In this document: positions 52,470 to 61,986 of the stretch, piece after piece
How the letters are laid out: each line of letters begins with the position of its first letter
Position numbering within the stretch: the first letter of the stretch is position 1
Assembly (NCBI GenBank): GCA_020725865.1
Contig: DYEC01000024.1
Span: 1-64,000 of the forward strand
DNA: 64,000 bases
DNA from: Anaerolinea sp.
GTDB lineage: Bacteria; Chloroflexota; Anaerolineae; Anaerolineales; Anaerolineaceae
Direction: 5' to 3'
Translations under genes and position numbers: made by a program
The notes under the pieces: model-generated
Told to the model about the DNA's origin: nothing
The model's database searches: none
What the model saw: the letters and a program-made list of their open reading frames with translations, nothing else

Positions 52470-53452
52470 AACGTTTGTTTGTGTTCCTCTCATTGCTTAT
52501 ATTTCTTTTTGCTGGCTGTCAGCCTGCAACACCTGCTCCAACTGAGACGCCGCAGACAGTGAAGGTGCGTTTTCCGGTGGGATACATTCCAAATGTGCAG
52601 TTTGCGCCGCTGTATGTGGCAATGGAAAAAGGCTACTATCAGCAAGAGGGTATTGAACTGGACATTGACTACAGTTTTGAAACCGACGCAGTGGCGCTGG
52701 TGGGAGCTAATGAATTGCAGTTTGCTACCGTCTCGGGTGAGCAGGTGCTTTTGGGACGCGGTCAGGGGTTGCCAATTGTGTATGTGTTGACTTGGTATCA
52801 AAAATACCCGGTTGGTGTAGCTGCGTTAAAAGAAAAAAATATTCACCAGCCTTCTGACCTGCGTGGTAAACGTATTGGATTGCCCGGTCTATTTGGGGCT
52901 AGCTATATTGGTCTGATTGCCTTATTGCAAGCAGGCGGGCTTAAGGAAAGCGATGTGACCTTAGATTCGATTGGCTTCACTCAGGTGGAGACGCTGATCG
53001 CCGGGCGTGAAGATGCTGTGGTGGTTTATGTTGCCAACGAACCTAATCAGCTCAATGCTAAAGGTTACCCGGTGGATGTTCTTCTGACGGCAGATTATCT
53101 TCCCCTGGTTTCCAATGGGATCATTACCAATGAGAAAACTATCCGCGAGAATCCTGATCTGGTCAGACGCATGGTGCGTGCCACTTGGAGAGGAATTGCA
53201 GATGCGGCTGCAAATCCTGATGCTGCCTTTGAGATCAGCAAGAAATACGTTGAAAATCTGGCGCAAGCCGATCAGGCGGTTCAAAAGCAGGTGTTGAGTT
53301 CTTCCATTGAGCTATGGGGCGTTGAAAAAAAGGGGAAGAGCGATCCCCAGAGCTGGAAGAATATGCACGATATTTTACTGGAGATGAATCTGTTAAAACA
53401 GCCGCTGGATGTGAGTCAGGCTTATACCAATGAGTTTTTACCAGAGGAGTAA
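52466..53452 (+). CDS. ribY: Riboflavin-binding lipoprotein
   Basis: A 328-residue binding lipoprotein with lipobox FAGC and a short P/T linker. It has the NMT1/ThiY fold: VRFPVGYIPNVQFAPLYVAMEKGYYQQEGIELDIDY opens it in two pieces, and LRGKRIGLPGLFGASYIGL and EPNQLNAKGYPVDV line the pocket. It is the substrate-capturing partner of ribX in riboswitch-controlled RibXY systems. It overlaps ribX by ATGA and is 6 nt from the ATPase gene. Confidence 0.88.
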   Translation: MKRLFVFLSLLIFLFAGCQPATPAPTETPQTVKVRFPVGYIPNVQFAPLYVAMEKGYYQQEGIELDIDYSFETDAVALVGANELQFATVSGEQVLLGRGQGLPIVYVLTWYQKYPVGVAALKEKNIHQPSDLRGKRIGLPGLFGASYIGLIALLQAGGLKESDVTLDSIGFTQVETLIAGREDAVVVYVANEPNQLNAKGYPVDVLLTADYLPLVSNGIITNEKTIRENPDLVRRMVRATWRGIADAAANPDAAFEISKKYVENLAQADQAVQKQVLSSSIELWGVEKKGKSDPQSWKNMHDILLEMNLLKQPLDVSQAYTNEFLPEE

Positions 53453-53458
53453 ACCAGC

Positions 53459-54220
53459 ATGTCGGAAAAACCGGTATTACAGGTGCGCGATCTAACGGTT
53501 ACTTTCCCGGCTGAGGGAGGCGGCCTGACCGCTTTACAGGGGGTTAGTTTTGACTTGAACGAGCAGGAGTTTGTCTGTGTTTTGGGTCCTTCAGGGAGCG
53601 GGAAAAGCACCCTGTTGCGTGTGCTGGCGGGTTTGTTGCGACCAACCAGCGGTGAGGTGCATTTTGCACGCAATGGTTATGGGGAAAAGCCGCGCATTGG
53701 TCTGGTATTTCAGCAAGCTAATCTAATGCCCTGGCGCTCGGTGTTGCAGAACATTACCCTGCCGCTGGAATTGAAAAATGTGCCGGCTGCTCAGGCGCGA
53801 ACACAGGCGCGTGAATGGATCGAGCTGATTGGGTTGCAAGGGTTTGAAAATTCCTGGCCTACCGAGCTTTCCGGCGGCATGGCACAGCGCGTTGCGATTG
53901 CCCGCGCCCTGATTCAGGATCCTGATCTGCTGTTGCTGGATGAACCCTTTGGTTCGCTGGATGCCTTGACGCGTGAGCGCATGGGCGATGAGCTGTTGCG
54001 CCTCTGGCAGGCGCGTCGCAAAACAGTGCTCATGGTGACACATTCCATCTCTGAGGCGCTTCTGCTTTCCGACCGTGTGCTGGTGCTGACACCCCGCCCC
54101 GGCCGCGTTAGTCTGGATTTACCGGTGAACCTGCCCCGCCCGCGCGAAGAGGAGATGCGTTACACGTGCGAATTCGGTGAGCTTGCCCGCCAGGTGCGGC
54201 AGGCAATCGGCGAATTGTGA
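53459..54220 (+). CDS. Riboflavin ABC transporter ATPase
   Basis: A 253-residue nucleotide-binding subunit: Walker A GPSGSGKST, Q-loop FQQANLMPWRSV, signature LSGGMAQRVAIARAL, Walker B LLLDEPFGSLD and H-loop VTHSISEA. All catalytic residues are intact. It is the third gene of the FMN-riboswitch operon, giving a complete importer encoded together. Confidence 0.92.
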   Translation: MSEKPVLQVRDLTVTFPAEGGGLTALQGVSFDLNEQEFVCVLGPSGSGKSTLLRVLAGLLRPTSGEVHFARNGYGEKPRIGLVFQQANLMPWRSVLQNITLPLELKNVPAAQARTQAREWIELIGLQGFENSWPTELSGGMAQRVAIARALIQDPDLLLLDEPFGSLDALTRERMGDELLRLWQARRKTVLMVTHSISEALLLSDRVLVLTPRPGRVSLDLPVNLPRPREEEMRYTCEFGELARQVRQAIGEL

Positions 54221-54243
54221 GCCGCTGAAGAAGAAACCCCACC

Positions 54244-55503
54244 CTAATTCTGGTATCGGTCTAAACGCATCACCAGATCGTGCAGTGCCAGAGCGATTTC
54301 TACAAGTCTGTCGGCATCAACAATTTGCGGTTGATCTTGGGGCGTGTGGACGAATTGCGACATTAATTCCGTGACTTTTTCGGATGTGAATGCCAGAGCA
54401 GAAATGCCGTTCATCACAAACAGCGCATGATCCCCCTGATACCAATGCTCGCCTTCGATCAAATTATTGTAGTGCGAAAAGATCTCACGGATTAATGCAG
54501 ATAAATTGTCAGAACACCCATATAAAGAAAAAGCGGTCTTACCCTTGCGGTAACCTGCACCATCGAGATTGACCCCAAGGATGATCTCGTTGAAGTGACC
54601 GGCATTATCGGTAAGGAAACGCTGTTCGCCGGGATTGGAATAGTAATCCTCGCCGTTTATGGCGAGCAGTTCAATACCCAGATCCCCGTGATAGTCTGCC
54701 AGCAATTCTGCCAGCAGAAGCAGAGCCGCAACCCCGGCGGCATTGTCTATTGCTCCGGGACTGCCCCTTTTGGCGTCTATGTGGGCACAGAATACAATCC
54801 GCCGATCCGCCCGGTTACCTTTACGTGCCGTAACATTACACCCCTGCGCGGGGATGCGCTCTGCCCGAATCTCAAGAGTTACCTGTTGCCCAATATACTG
54901 CGCCAGACGTTTTCCTTCTTCTTCGCTCATGTAGCAGGATGGAATGTCAAAATCTCCATCTTCGATCAGAGGAAATGGCGAAATACCGCCAGCCATCATT
55001 CGATCCTGCGAAGTTGCAGCGATAATTGCCTGCGGTTTTGCGGCTTCCAGCAATTGGATGATGCGCTGGTGTTCTTCCGGGTTGTAAAAGGGGAAGTTTT
55101 TGGGCATTAGCTGTTCTCTGGCAATTTCCCCAAACAGTAGGACAATCTTACCAGACAAATCGGCAGTTTCCAGCTCTGCAGGTGTGGAAACAACTGCCAG
55201 CGGCGCTTCCACCCGGCAGCCGGGTGTGTAGGGACTGGCGAACGCTTTGAATGAATAACCGTTAGCGGTGAGTTGAATCCTTTCAGAATGCCAGTCAAAA
55301 CAATCAAACCATGAGGATTGGATCTGAAAACCGAAGGATGCCGTGACATCAGCAAAAAACTCTGTTGCCATCCGGTTGCCCTGACTGCCAACGACTCTGC
55401 CGGGCAGTTCTAGGCAAAGTTTCTTCAAGTAGGTCTCCGCACTGCGCGAGAGGATATGTTTCAAGGTGTTCTCTCCATTTCCGGTGAGCTGATAAACCCG
55501 CAT
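54244..55503 (-). CDS. M28-family zinc aminopeptidase with PA-like insert
   Basis: A 419-residue peptidase. An N-terminal PA-like region (about 90-205) precedes the M28 core. Two-zinc ligands are visible: the HID in FCAHIDAKRGSPGAIDNAAG, the acidic pair in INGEDYYSN, the Asp in GVNLDGAGY and the late His in VHTPQDQ. Members are aminopeptidases of broad range. No signal peptide is seen, so it is probably cytoplasmic. It converges with the riboflavin transporter operon. No ribosome site is clear at the ATG. Confidence 0.85.
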   Translation of the reverse strand: MRVYQLTGNGENTLKHILSRSAETYLKKLCLELPGRVVGSQGNRMATEFFADVTASFGFQIQSSWFDCFDWHSERIQLTANGYSFKAFASPYTPGCRVEAPLAVVSTPAELETADLSGKIVLLFGEIAREQLMPKNFPFYNPEEHQRIIQLLEAAKPQAIIAATSQDRMMAGGISPFPLIEDGDFDIPSCYMSEEEGKRLAQYIGQQVTLEIRAERIPAQGCNVTARKGNRADRRIVFCAHIDAKRGSPGAIDNAAGVAALLLLAELLADYHGDLGIELLAINGEDYYSNPGEQRFLTDNAGHFNEIILGVNLDGAGYRKGKTAFSLYGCSDNLSALIREIFSHYNNLIEGEHWYQGDHALFVMNGISALAFTSEKVTELMSQFVHTPQDQPQIVDADRLVEIALALHDLVMRLDRYQN

Positions 55504-55650
55504 TTCTAAAATTCAAATCGTCTTTCGCAAATTGTACAATCAAAGTGCGGTCATGTCTAATCGTCAGTTTATCTCGCTTGACAGACTTCTGTTTCTCGCT
55601 ATACTGGACAACAGGGAATGTTGCAGTTCGGTCTCATGGGGAGGGGATCA

Positions 55651-56250
55651 ATGAAAAAGGTTTCGCCGTGGGATGTCTTGACCGTGCTGGTTTTGTTATT
55701 GACCTGCAGCATGTGCGCCTGTTTTACAGTAGTTTTTATCAAACCGGATATTTTCTTCAATCCTTTTCCGCCGCCAACTCTGCCGCCCACAATTGAATTG
55801 CCCACCTCTACCGAAACGCCGCTCCGCTTGCCGCCCACATGGACACAAACGCCGGCTGGGACACCCCTGCCTACCGACACGCCGCGCCCGACGATGACCT
55901 TCCCGCCAACCTGGACTTCTTTTCGTTTGCCAACGTTTACTCCTACTGCGACCATGACTCCCACGCCAACAAATACTCTTACCATCACTAATACCCCCAC
56001 ACTGACAAATACCATAACACTCACGCGATCACCAACGGCTAATTTAACCGGAACGGCTACGGCTCAAACTGCAACCCAGTCTGTGGTACAAACTGCCAAT
56101 GCCGGAACAGCAGCCGCCCAGACCGCAACTCAGTCTGTCATAGAAACTGCCAATGCCGGAACTGCCACTGCCCAGACTGCAACTCAATCAGCCATACAGA
56201 CCGCAAATGCCGAAACCCAAACGGCTCAGGCTCCTACAACACCACCTTAA
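55651..56250 (+). CDS. Membrane-anchored P/T-rich protein with 18-residue repeats
   Basis: A 199-residue protein. One membrane segment (about 6-32) is followed by an extracytoplasmic P/T-rich stretch with repeated TPTPT and TLTNT blocks, then three 18-residue repeats of the form GTATAQTATQSVVQTANA. It has no recognisable catalytic domain and is probably disordered or a helical stalk at the cell surface. GGGAGGGG precedes the ATG at 55651. Low-complexity tails of this type are common on Anaerolineae surface proteins. Confidence 0.65.
   Translation: MKKVSPWDVLTVLVLLLTCSMCACFTVVFIKPDIFFNPFPPPTLPPTIELPTSTETPLRLPPTWTQTPAGTPLPTDTPRPTMTFPPTWTSFRLPTFTPTATMTPTPTNTLTITNTPTLTNTITLTRSPTANLTGTATAQTATQSVVQTANAGTAAAQTATQSVIETANAGTATAQTATQSAIQTANAETQTAQAPTTPP
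56050..56211 (+). repeat. Three tandem 54-bp repeats within the surface-protein gene
   Basis: Units 56050-56103, 56104-56157 and 56158-56211 encode near-identical 18-residue repeats. They differ mainly at silent or conservative positions, so the array is not very recent. Confidence 0.85.
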
Positions 56251-56291
56251 AGATATCCACATAACTCAATCTAATCTACGATCTTTTTTTA

Positions 56292-56300
56292 TGGTATGAT
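56292..56300 (+). promoter_or_regulatory. Extended -10 promoter of the second gatCAB set
   Basis: TGGTATGAT (TGN plus TATGAT), about 45 nt before gatC; no clear -35. Confidence 0.5.
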
Positions 56301-56344
56301 GGGCGGGCAAGACGAGAAAATTTTGCAACCCAGAGGCGTGCAAA

Positions 56345-56665
56345 ATGAGTGAATTCATTGACCGTTCCACCTTTGATCATCTGGTACATCTGGCAGCGCT
56401 GGAGTTATCTCCAGAACAGGCAGAGTATCTATTGCGTGAATTGAACAACCAGCTCAAAGCAATCCGCGAGCTGGAAGCCATCCCGCTGGATGCCGACCTG
56501 CCTGTTACGCTACATGGTGTTCCCTATACTTCCTCAATCAGCCCGACACTGCGCAGCGATGACTGGCAGCCTTTTGACCGTCCGCAGGACATTCTGGCTC
56601 AGGCGCCGCAGGCTGAAGACGGCTATTTGATTGTCCCCGATATCCCTCACACCACACTGGAATAA
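56345..56665 (+). CDS. gatC: Asp-tRNA(Asn)/Glu-tRNA(Gln) amidotransferase subunit C, copy 2
   Basis: A 106-residue GatC paralogue, clearly diverged from copy 1. It keeps the N-terminal helix FDHLVHLAALELSPEQAEYLLRELNNQL and the LRSDDWQPFD segment, ending GYLIVPDIPHT. It starts a compact gatC-gatA-gatB operon, with gatA 6 nt downstream. Confidence 0.9.
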   Translation: MSEFIDRSTFDHLVHLAALELSPEQAEYLLRELNNQLKAIRELEAIPLDADLPVTLHGVPYTSSISPTLRSDDWQPFDRPQDILAQAPQAEDGYLIVPDIPHTTLE

Positions 56666-56671
56666 ACGACT

Positions 56672-58258
56672 ATGGAGTTATGCGATCTTCCTGCCTATGA
56701 ATTGATGCGTTTGCTGCGTCAGCGCAAAATCTCTGCAACGGAAATTCTCGCTTCCTGTCTGGCGCGTATTGAAACTATTGACGGTAGACCGGGCAGTCTC
56801 GAACCGGGCGAGATCAATGAAGAAGATCAACAAACGGTACATGCTTTTATCACGCTGACCGATGACCGCGCTCGCGCTCAGGCGATGGCGGTGGATAAGA
56901 AACTAGCTGCTGGCGAAGACCCCGGCAGACTGGCCGGGGTGCCGTTCACCGTTAAGGATATTTTCTGCGTGCAGGGTACCCGGACGACTGCAGCCTCGCG
57001 TATTCTGGCGAATTTTGTTGCGCCATATACTGCCACTCCGGTGGCGCGCATGGAAGCAGAAGGTGCGCTGATGGTGGGAAAAGTGAATCTGGATGAGTTT
57101 ACCTATGGCTCTTCCAATGAGTCCTCTGCCTTTCAGCCCTGCCCGCGCAACCCCTGGAACCCGCAACGTGTGCCGGGAGGGTCTTCTGGGGGAAGCGTAG
57201 CTTCGGTGGCGGCTGGCGAAGCAGTGCTTTCGCTGGGTACTGATACCGCCGGCTCAATCCGCCAGCCGGCAGCCTTCTGCGGCGTGGTGGGTCTCAAGCC
57301 GACCTATGGGCGTGTCTCGCGCTATGGTTTAATCGCCTTTGGTTCTTCGCTGGACTGCCCTGGCCCGATTGCGCGCAACGTGACTGATGCCGCGATGATG
57401 CTTCAGGTGATTGCCGGACCGGATGCACATGACTCCACCGCCGCCAATGTGCCGGTGGAAGATTATCTGGCGCAACTGGAAGCCGGGGTGAAGGGGCTGC
57501 GGATCGGTTTATCTCCGGATTATTTCAAAATCACCTATCCCGATGAACGCGGTGAGTATGTCCAGCAGGCAGTGCCGCAGGAATTCGAAGCTGCTGTGCG
57601 TCATGCCGCCGACCTGTTGGCGAAGATGGGTGCAGAGATCATCGAAGATGTCCCCATGCCGAACACTCGCTACGGCATTCCGGCATACTTTGTTATCAGC
57701 CGTGTTGAGGCGGCGTCTAATTTACATCGCTATGATGGCGTCAAGTATGGTTATCGCACAATGGAACCCGTGCGCGACTTGAATGAAATGTACCGCAAGA
57801 CCCGCGCGGAAGGTTTTGGACCACAGCCAAAATTGCGTATCCTGATGGGTATGTACGTCAGCGCAGCACAGTATTCAGAGCAGTATTATCAGCGTGCGCT
57901 ACGCGTCCGTACACTGATCCGGCGAGATTTCGACCAAGCGTTTGACCCGAATGGCAAATACCGTCTGCACGCTTTGCTCACGCCGACCACACCGACAACT
58001 GCCTTCCCGCTCGGTGCAGTATACGGCGATTCGGTGCTGATGCAGTATGCCGATCAGCTCACCGTTCCGGCAAACCATGCGGGTGTGCCGGGCATCTCTG
58101 TGCCGGGTGGCATTGCCACTGATGGTCTGCCGATTGGTATTCAATTTCTGGCTGCTGATTATCAGGAGGCGCTGTTGCTACGAATTGCCCGCGCCTATGA
58201 GCAGGCAACCGAGGCTGAAAGCTGGCGGCAACTCAAACCGATGGTTTTACAGAGATGA
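56672..58258 (+). CDS. gatA: Asp-tRNA(Asn)/Glu-tRNA(Gln) amidotransferase subunit A, copy 2
   Basis: A 528-residue amidase-signature protein with an intact triad: Lys95 (GVPFTVKD), Ser171 (GGSSGGS) and Ser195 (TDTAGS, where copy 1 has TDTGGS). It is longer than copy 1 by 33 residues, including an acidic insert near residues 40-55. It appears fully functional. Its role overlaps copy 1 unless the two have split preferences for Asp-tRNA(Asn) and Glu-tRNA(Gln), which the sequence alone does not show. Confidence 0.92.
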   Translation: MELCDLPAYELMRLLRQRKISATEILASCLARIETIDGRPGSLEPGEINEEDQQTVHAFITLTDDRARAQAMAVDKKLAAGEDPGRLAGVPFTVKDIFCVQGTRTTAASRILANFVAPYTATPVARMEAEGALMVGKVNLDEFTYGSSNESSAFQPCPRNPWNPQRVPGGSSGGSVASVAAGEAVLSLGTDTAGSIRQPAAFCGVVGLKPTYGRVSRYGLIAFGSSLDCPGPIARNVTDAAMMLQVIAGPDAHDSTAANVPVEDYLAQLEAGVKGLRIGLSPDYFKITYPDERGEYVQQAVPQEFEAAVRHAADLLAKMGAEIIEDVPMPNTRYGIPAYFVISRVEAASNLHRYDGVKYGYRTMEPVRDLNEMYRKTRAEGFGPQPKLRILMGMYVSAAQYSEQYYQRALRVRTLIRRDFDQAFDPNGKYRLHALLTPTTPTTAFPLGAVYGDSVLMQYADQLTVPANHAGVPGISVPGGIATDGLPIGIQFLAADYQEALLLRIARAYEQATEAESWRQLKPMVLQR

Positions 58259-58285
58259 CAGTCATTGAACTTTTGCGAGGCGTTT

Positions 58286-59719
58286 ATGACCGAATACGAA
58301 GCCGTTATTGGGTTGGAAACCCATATCCAGCTCAATACCACAACCAAGATTTTCTGCTCCTGCAAAGCTGATTCGTGGTTTGATCCTCCAAACAGCAACA
58401 TCTGTCCGGTATGCAGCGGGCTGCCGGGAGTGTTACCAGTGCTGAACCGCGCGGTGGTTGAGAAAGCGGTTCTGCTGGCGGCGGCTATGCATGCCGAGAT
58501 ACAAACCGAATCCTGTTTTGATCGCAAGAACTACTTTTATCCTGATTTGCCCAAAGGATATCAGATTTCACAGTATGATAAACCGCTGGCGCGCGGCGGG
58601 TATCTTGACCTGCCGTTGTCTGATGGCAGCTGTCGACGCGTGCGCATCCACAAACTTCATGTTGAAGAAGATGCCGGCAAAACAAAGAATGAACGCGGGC
58701 GGCGCTTGATTGATTTCAACCGTTGCGGGGTGCCGCTGGTAGAGATGGTTACTGCGCCGGATTTGCGTTCTGCGGATGAAGCCGCACAATATCTGATCCG
58801 CCTGCGTCAGCTTTTACGCTGGCTAGGCGTTTCAGAAGCGGATATGGAAAAGGCACACTTGCGCTGTGATGCCAATGTCTCTATTCGACCCAAGGGTGCC
58901 GATTATCTCAATCCCAAGACGGAAATCAAGAACGTCAACTCGATTGATGCTGTGCGGGATGCCATAGCAAAAGAGATTGAGCGTCAGATTCGCGAAGTGG
59001 AAGCCGGGCGCAGGATCGAAGCCTGGACACTGGAGTGGGATGAGGACAGCGGAAAACTGCGCAAAATGCGCTCCAAAGAAACCGAAGCCGACTACCGTTA
59101 TTTCCGTGAACCGGATTTATTGACGTTGCATATTGACGATGCTTGGAAGAATGGAATCTTAAAGAATCTGCCCGAGCTACCGCTGGAACGGCGTCAGCGC
59201 TTCATGGAGCAATATGGACTGCCCGAATATGATGCCGATTTGCTTACCGGGGAGCGCAGTCTCTCTGAGTACTTTGAGTCGGCTGTCAAAGCCTATGGCG
59301 GCGACCCAAAGCGTGTTTCAAACTGGATGATGAATGATGTGATGCGTATGCTCAACGAGAGCAGCCGTACGGCTGCTCAACTTCAGCTAACCCCGGAGCA
59401 TCTGGCAGAAATTCTCAAATTACTGGACAGCGGAACGATAAACACTTCCACTGCTAAGGGTCTGCTGGAAAAGGTAGATGCCAGCGGAAAAGCTCCAGCC
59501 ACGATTGTCGCCGAAGAGGGTCTGGCAAAGGTGAGTGATGATAGTGCTATCCGCCGGGTTTGTGAGGAAGTGCTAACTGAGAACCCCAAAGAGGTGCAGA
59601 GCTATAAAGGCGGCAAGGTGACGCTGATCGGCTGGTTTGTCGGGCAGGTGATGCGCAAGATGGGCGGCAAAGCCGATCCTTCTCTGGCGCGGCAGATTCT
59701 TGAAGAACTACTGCGCTAA
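58286..59719 (+). CDS. gatB: Asp-tRNA(Asn)/Glu-tRNA(Gln) amidotransferase subunit B, copy 2
   Basis: A 477-residue GatB paralogue. The zinc cysteines are conserved (Cys24, 26, 40, 43). [32 protein letters not shown] and VKAYGGDPKRVSNWMMNDVMRML are typical, and the YqeY-like tail ends GGKADPSLARQILEELL. GCGAGG precedes the ATG at 58286. It lies 27 nt after gatA. All three subunits here are adjacent, unlike copy 1. Confidence 0.92.
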   Translation: MTEYEAVIGLETHIQLNTTTKIFCSCKADSWFDPPNSNICPVCSGLPGVLPVLNRAVVEKAVLLAAAMHAEIQTESCFDRKNYFYPDLPKGYQISQYDKPLARGGYLDLPLSDGSCRRVRIHKLHVEEDAGKTKNERGRRLIDFNRCGVPLVEMVTAPDLRSADEAAQYLIRLRQLLRWLGVSEADMEKAHLRCDANVSIRPKGADYLNPKTEIKNVNSIDAVRDAIAKEIERQIREVEAGRRIEAWTLEWDEDSGKLRKMRSKETEADYRYFREPDLLTLHIDDAWKNGILKNLPELPLERRQRFMEQYGLPEYDADLLTGERSLSEYFESAVKAYGGDPKRVSNWMMNDVMRMLNESSRTAAQLQLTPEHLAEILKLLDSGTINTSTAKGLLEKVDASGKAPATIVAEEGLAKVSDDSAIRRVCEEVLTENPKEVQSYKGGKVTLIGWFVGQVMRKMGGKADPSLARQILEELLR

Positions 59720-59779
59720 AGAAAATTAATTTCTCGTAAGAACTTTCGCAGTTGTAAGTTGGCAGAAGATTGTTCGTGC

Positions 59780-59785
59780 TATAAT
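59780..59785 (+). promoter_or_regulatory. -10 of the radical SAM gene
   Basis: TATAAT preceded by TGC, an extended -10; TTGGCA at 59759-59764 gives only a 15-nt spacer. Confidence 0.5.
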
Positions 59786-59850
59786 TTGGGCGCAAAAATT
59801 GCCACGTACACACTAGGCGGAAGATGCAACCCAAACGAGACTGATCCGAC

Positions 59851-61170
59851 ATGATTGCCGAAACAATACTGACCGTTGCACTGCGTAATATTATCTCCAG
59901 AAATCTGATATTAGAACAGGTCAAAGATGTGGTTTTTCCCCGCCCAATCCCCGGGCGGGATTATCTTCTTTACGTCCATGTTCCGTTTTGTGAGGTGCTG
60001 TGTCCCTATTGCTCGTTCCATCGGGTGCGATTGGAACAGGGCATGGCGCGCCCATATTTTGAGGCGCTGGAACAGGAACTGCGCATGATTGCGAAACTGG
60101 GTTATAACTTCCGCTCAATGTATATTGGCGGCGGGACGCCTACATTGTTTGTGCATGAGTTAAATCGGCTAATTGACTTGGCGAGAGACCTTTTCGATGT
60201 TCGCGAGGTCTCTTGTGAGTCAAATCCCAATCACATGACCCTTGAAATTGCAGATGTTTTGGGTGGCCGTGTCCAACGCATGTCTGTGGGTGTTCAAACT
60301 TTTGATGACCGTACCTTGCATCAACTGGCGCGGTTTGAGCGTTTTGGCAGCGGTGAGCAGATTCTGCGCCAGTTGCATTTGGTTGCAGGTCGGTATAAGA
60401 CGCTCAACATTGACTTGATTTTCAACTATCCACAACAGAGCGAAATCTCACTTCGACGGGACATTGAAATGGCATTGGCAAGCGGCGCGGATCAAATTAC
60501 CTTTTATCCGTTGATGACTTCGCCTTCGGTGGCACGGACGATTCAACAGGCGATGGGGCAGGTGGATTATCATCGTGAAGCGCAACTGTACCAAATTATT
60601 CTGGATTCTGTGCCACCCGACTATCAACTTACCACTCCCTGGAATTTCGCCCGCAAAAGTGGATACATGATTGATGAGTACATTGTCGATGAAGGTGATT
60701 ACATTGGGGCAGGGTCGGGAGCTTTCAGCTATCTGGATGGGACATTGCTGGTCAATTCCTTCTCACTTGCAGATTATCAGCGCAGCCTGACAGCCGGACG
60801 CTTTGCGTTGCGTGGACGCCGAACCTTCAGCCGCCTTCAACAGATGCGGTACCGGTTAATGATGGATTTATTCGGTTTGGAGTTGGATAAGCAGAGTTTT
60901 CGGGAAAAATTCGGCGTCTCCGTTGAACAGGGATTGCCATTGGAGATGGCTTTCCTTAAGTCTAATGGTGCTTTTGCTATTGATGATAATCGGAAATTGC
61001 GTCTCTCGCGACGAGGGTTATACTTACTGGTAATTATGATGCGCGAATTTTTCAGTAACATCAATACCATCCGCGATCAAGCGCGCCGTCAGGTGGCAGC
61101 GATGAACCCCGAAGGGGAAGCGCGAAGTCGCACGGCTGAACTCGCCAGAGGATTTTATTCTTCGCGTTGA
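59851..61170 (+). CDS. HemW/HutW-like radical SAM protein
   Basis: A 439-residue radical SAM enzyme of the coproporphyrinogen-oxidase-like group. The 4Fe-4S motif is C-x3-C-x2-C (Cys47, 51, 54; CEVLCPYC). MYIGGGTPTLF is the SAM-binding glycine motif, followed by RMSVGVQTFDD and NIDLIFNYPQQ. The C-terminal HemN-like domain is present. Family members include HemN (haem synthesis), HemW (haem chaperone) and anaerobic haem-degrading methyltransferases; the N-terminal 30-residue extension favours the latter-like HutW/ChuW group. The choice is uncertain. Confidence 0.82.
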   Translation: MIAETILTVALRNIISRNLILEQVKDVVFPRPIPGRDYLLYVHVPFCEVLCPYCSFHRVRLEQGMARPYFEALEQELRMIAKLGYNFRSMYIGGGTPTLFVHELNRLIDLARDLFDVREVSCESNPNHMTLEIADVLGGRVQRMSVGVQTFDDRTLHQLARFERFGSGEQILRQLHLVAGRYKTLNIDLIFNYPQQSEISLRRDIEMALASGADQITFYPLMTSPSVARTIQQAMGQVDYHREAQLYQIILDSVPPDYQLTTPWNFARKSGYMIDEYIVDEGDYIGAGSGAFSYLDGTLLVNSFSLADYQRSLTAGRFALRGRRTFSRLQQMRYRLMMDLFGLELDKQSFREKFGVSVEQGLPLEMAFLKSNGAFAIDDNRKLRLSRRGLYLLVIMMREFFSNINTIRDQARRQVAAMNPEGEARSRTAELARGFYSSR

Positions 61171-61200
61171 ACAAAGAAGATAATCGTCGCTTTAACGCTT

Positions 61201-61692
61201 TCAGATTGCCGGCGCCAGCCAGGCTTCTCGGATACGGCGGTAGGTCTCAGTTAAATTCTCCGGCAGGACGCGTGTTTCCCCCACAACGGACATGAAGTTT
61301 GTATCGCCGCACCATCGCGGCACGATGTGAAAATGCAAATGACCAGGTATGCCCGCGCCAGCGGCTTCACCCAAATTGGCGCCAATGTTGAACCCCTCGG
61401 GGCTGTAGACTTGCCTTAGCGCAGCTTCGGCGTGCGCAAGCAAATCAAACAATTCGGCACGTGTTGGTGCATCCAGGTCAGTCAAGGAAGAAACATGAAT
61501 ATTTGGGACAATCATCAGATGACCGCTGGTGTATGGGTAACGGTTGAGAATGGCGTAGGCATGGTTACCGCGATGTACAATTAGGTTTTCCGGATCGTTA
61601 CTTTGCTGCAACACGTTGCAAAAAAGACAACCGGGAGTTTCGAGCTGTTTTGTCACGTATTTCATTCTCCAGGGAGACCAGACCCGTTTCAT
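61201..61692 (-). CDS. HIT-family nucleotide hydrolase/phosphorylase
   Basis: A 163-residue protein with the histidine triad HLHFH (His118, 120, 122) and a CLFC zinc knuckle near the N-terminus. It resembles Ap4A phosphorylase-like HIT proteins, which cleave dinucleoside polyphosphates or nucleotidyl conjugates. AGGTGAT before the ATG at 61692 excludes the longer reading. It is convergent with the radical SAM gene. Confidence 0.88.
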   Translation of the reverse strand: MKRVWSPWRMKYVTKQLETPGCLFCNVLQQSNDPENLIVHRGNHAYAILNRYPYTSGHLMIVPNIHVSSLTDLDAPTRAELFDLLAHAEAALRQVYSPEGFNIGANLGEAAGAGIPGHLHFHIVPRWCGDTNFMSVVGETRVLPENLTETYRRIREAWLAPAI

Positions 61693-61911
61693 GTTGATCA
61701 CCTGACAATCGTATTTACTTTGCCGACTGTTTCCAACCCCTGCAACAGTTTCCTCAGCCAAAGTTATTGCTATTTTACCGCCAACTGAGGATACGTCAAC
61801 TGTTTGGCGAAGGGCATCTTTTCTCTTATTTTGGGGTTGGTGGAATCTCTAAAAAATTCTTCTTTCAATACAACGGATTTCACCTTGTCATGGCAATTGT
61901 GGCAATTTGAC

Positions 61912-61940
61912 TTGCGCGTTTTTTGTGAACATGCTATAAT
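61912..61940 (+). promoter_or_regulatory. Promoter of rho
   Basis: TTGCGC (61912-61917), 17-nt spacer, TATAAT (61935-61940) with an upstream TGC. The interval 61693-61911 before it holds no gene I can support. Confidence 0.6.
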
Positions 61941-61986
61941 AATATCGTCACACCAAGAGGCGAGACGTATATTGATCGTTAAAAAG

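Noticed and set aside
55599-56024. Valine/glycine-rich minus-strand frame opposite the P/T-rich gene
   Set aside because: Its low complexity is the mirror of the repeat-rich sense gene.
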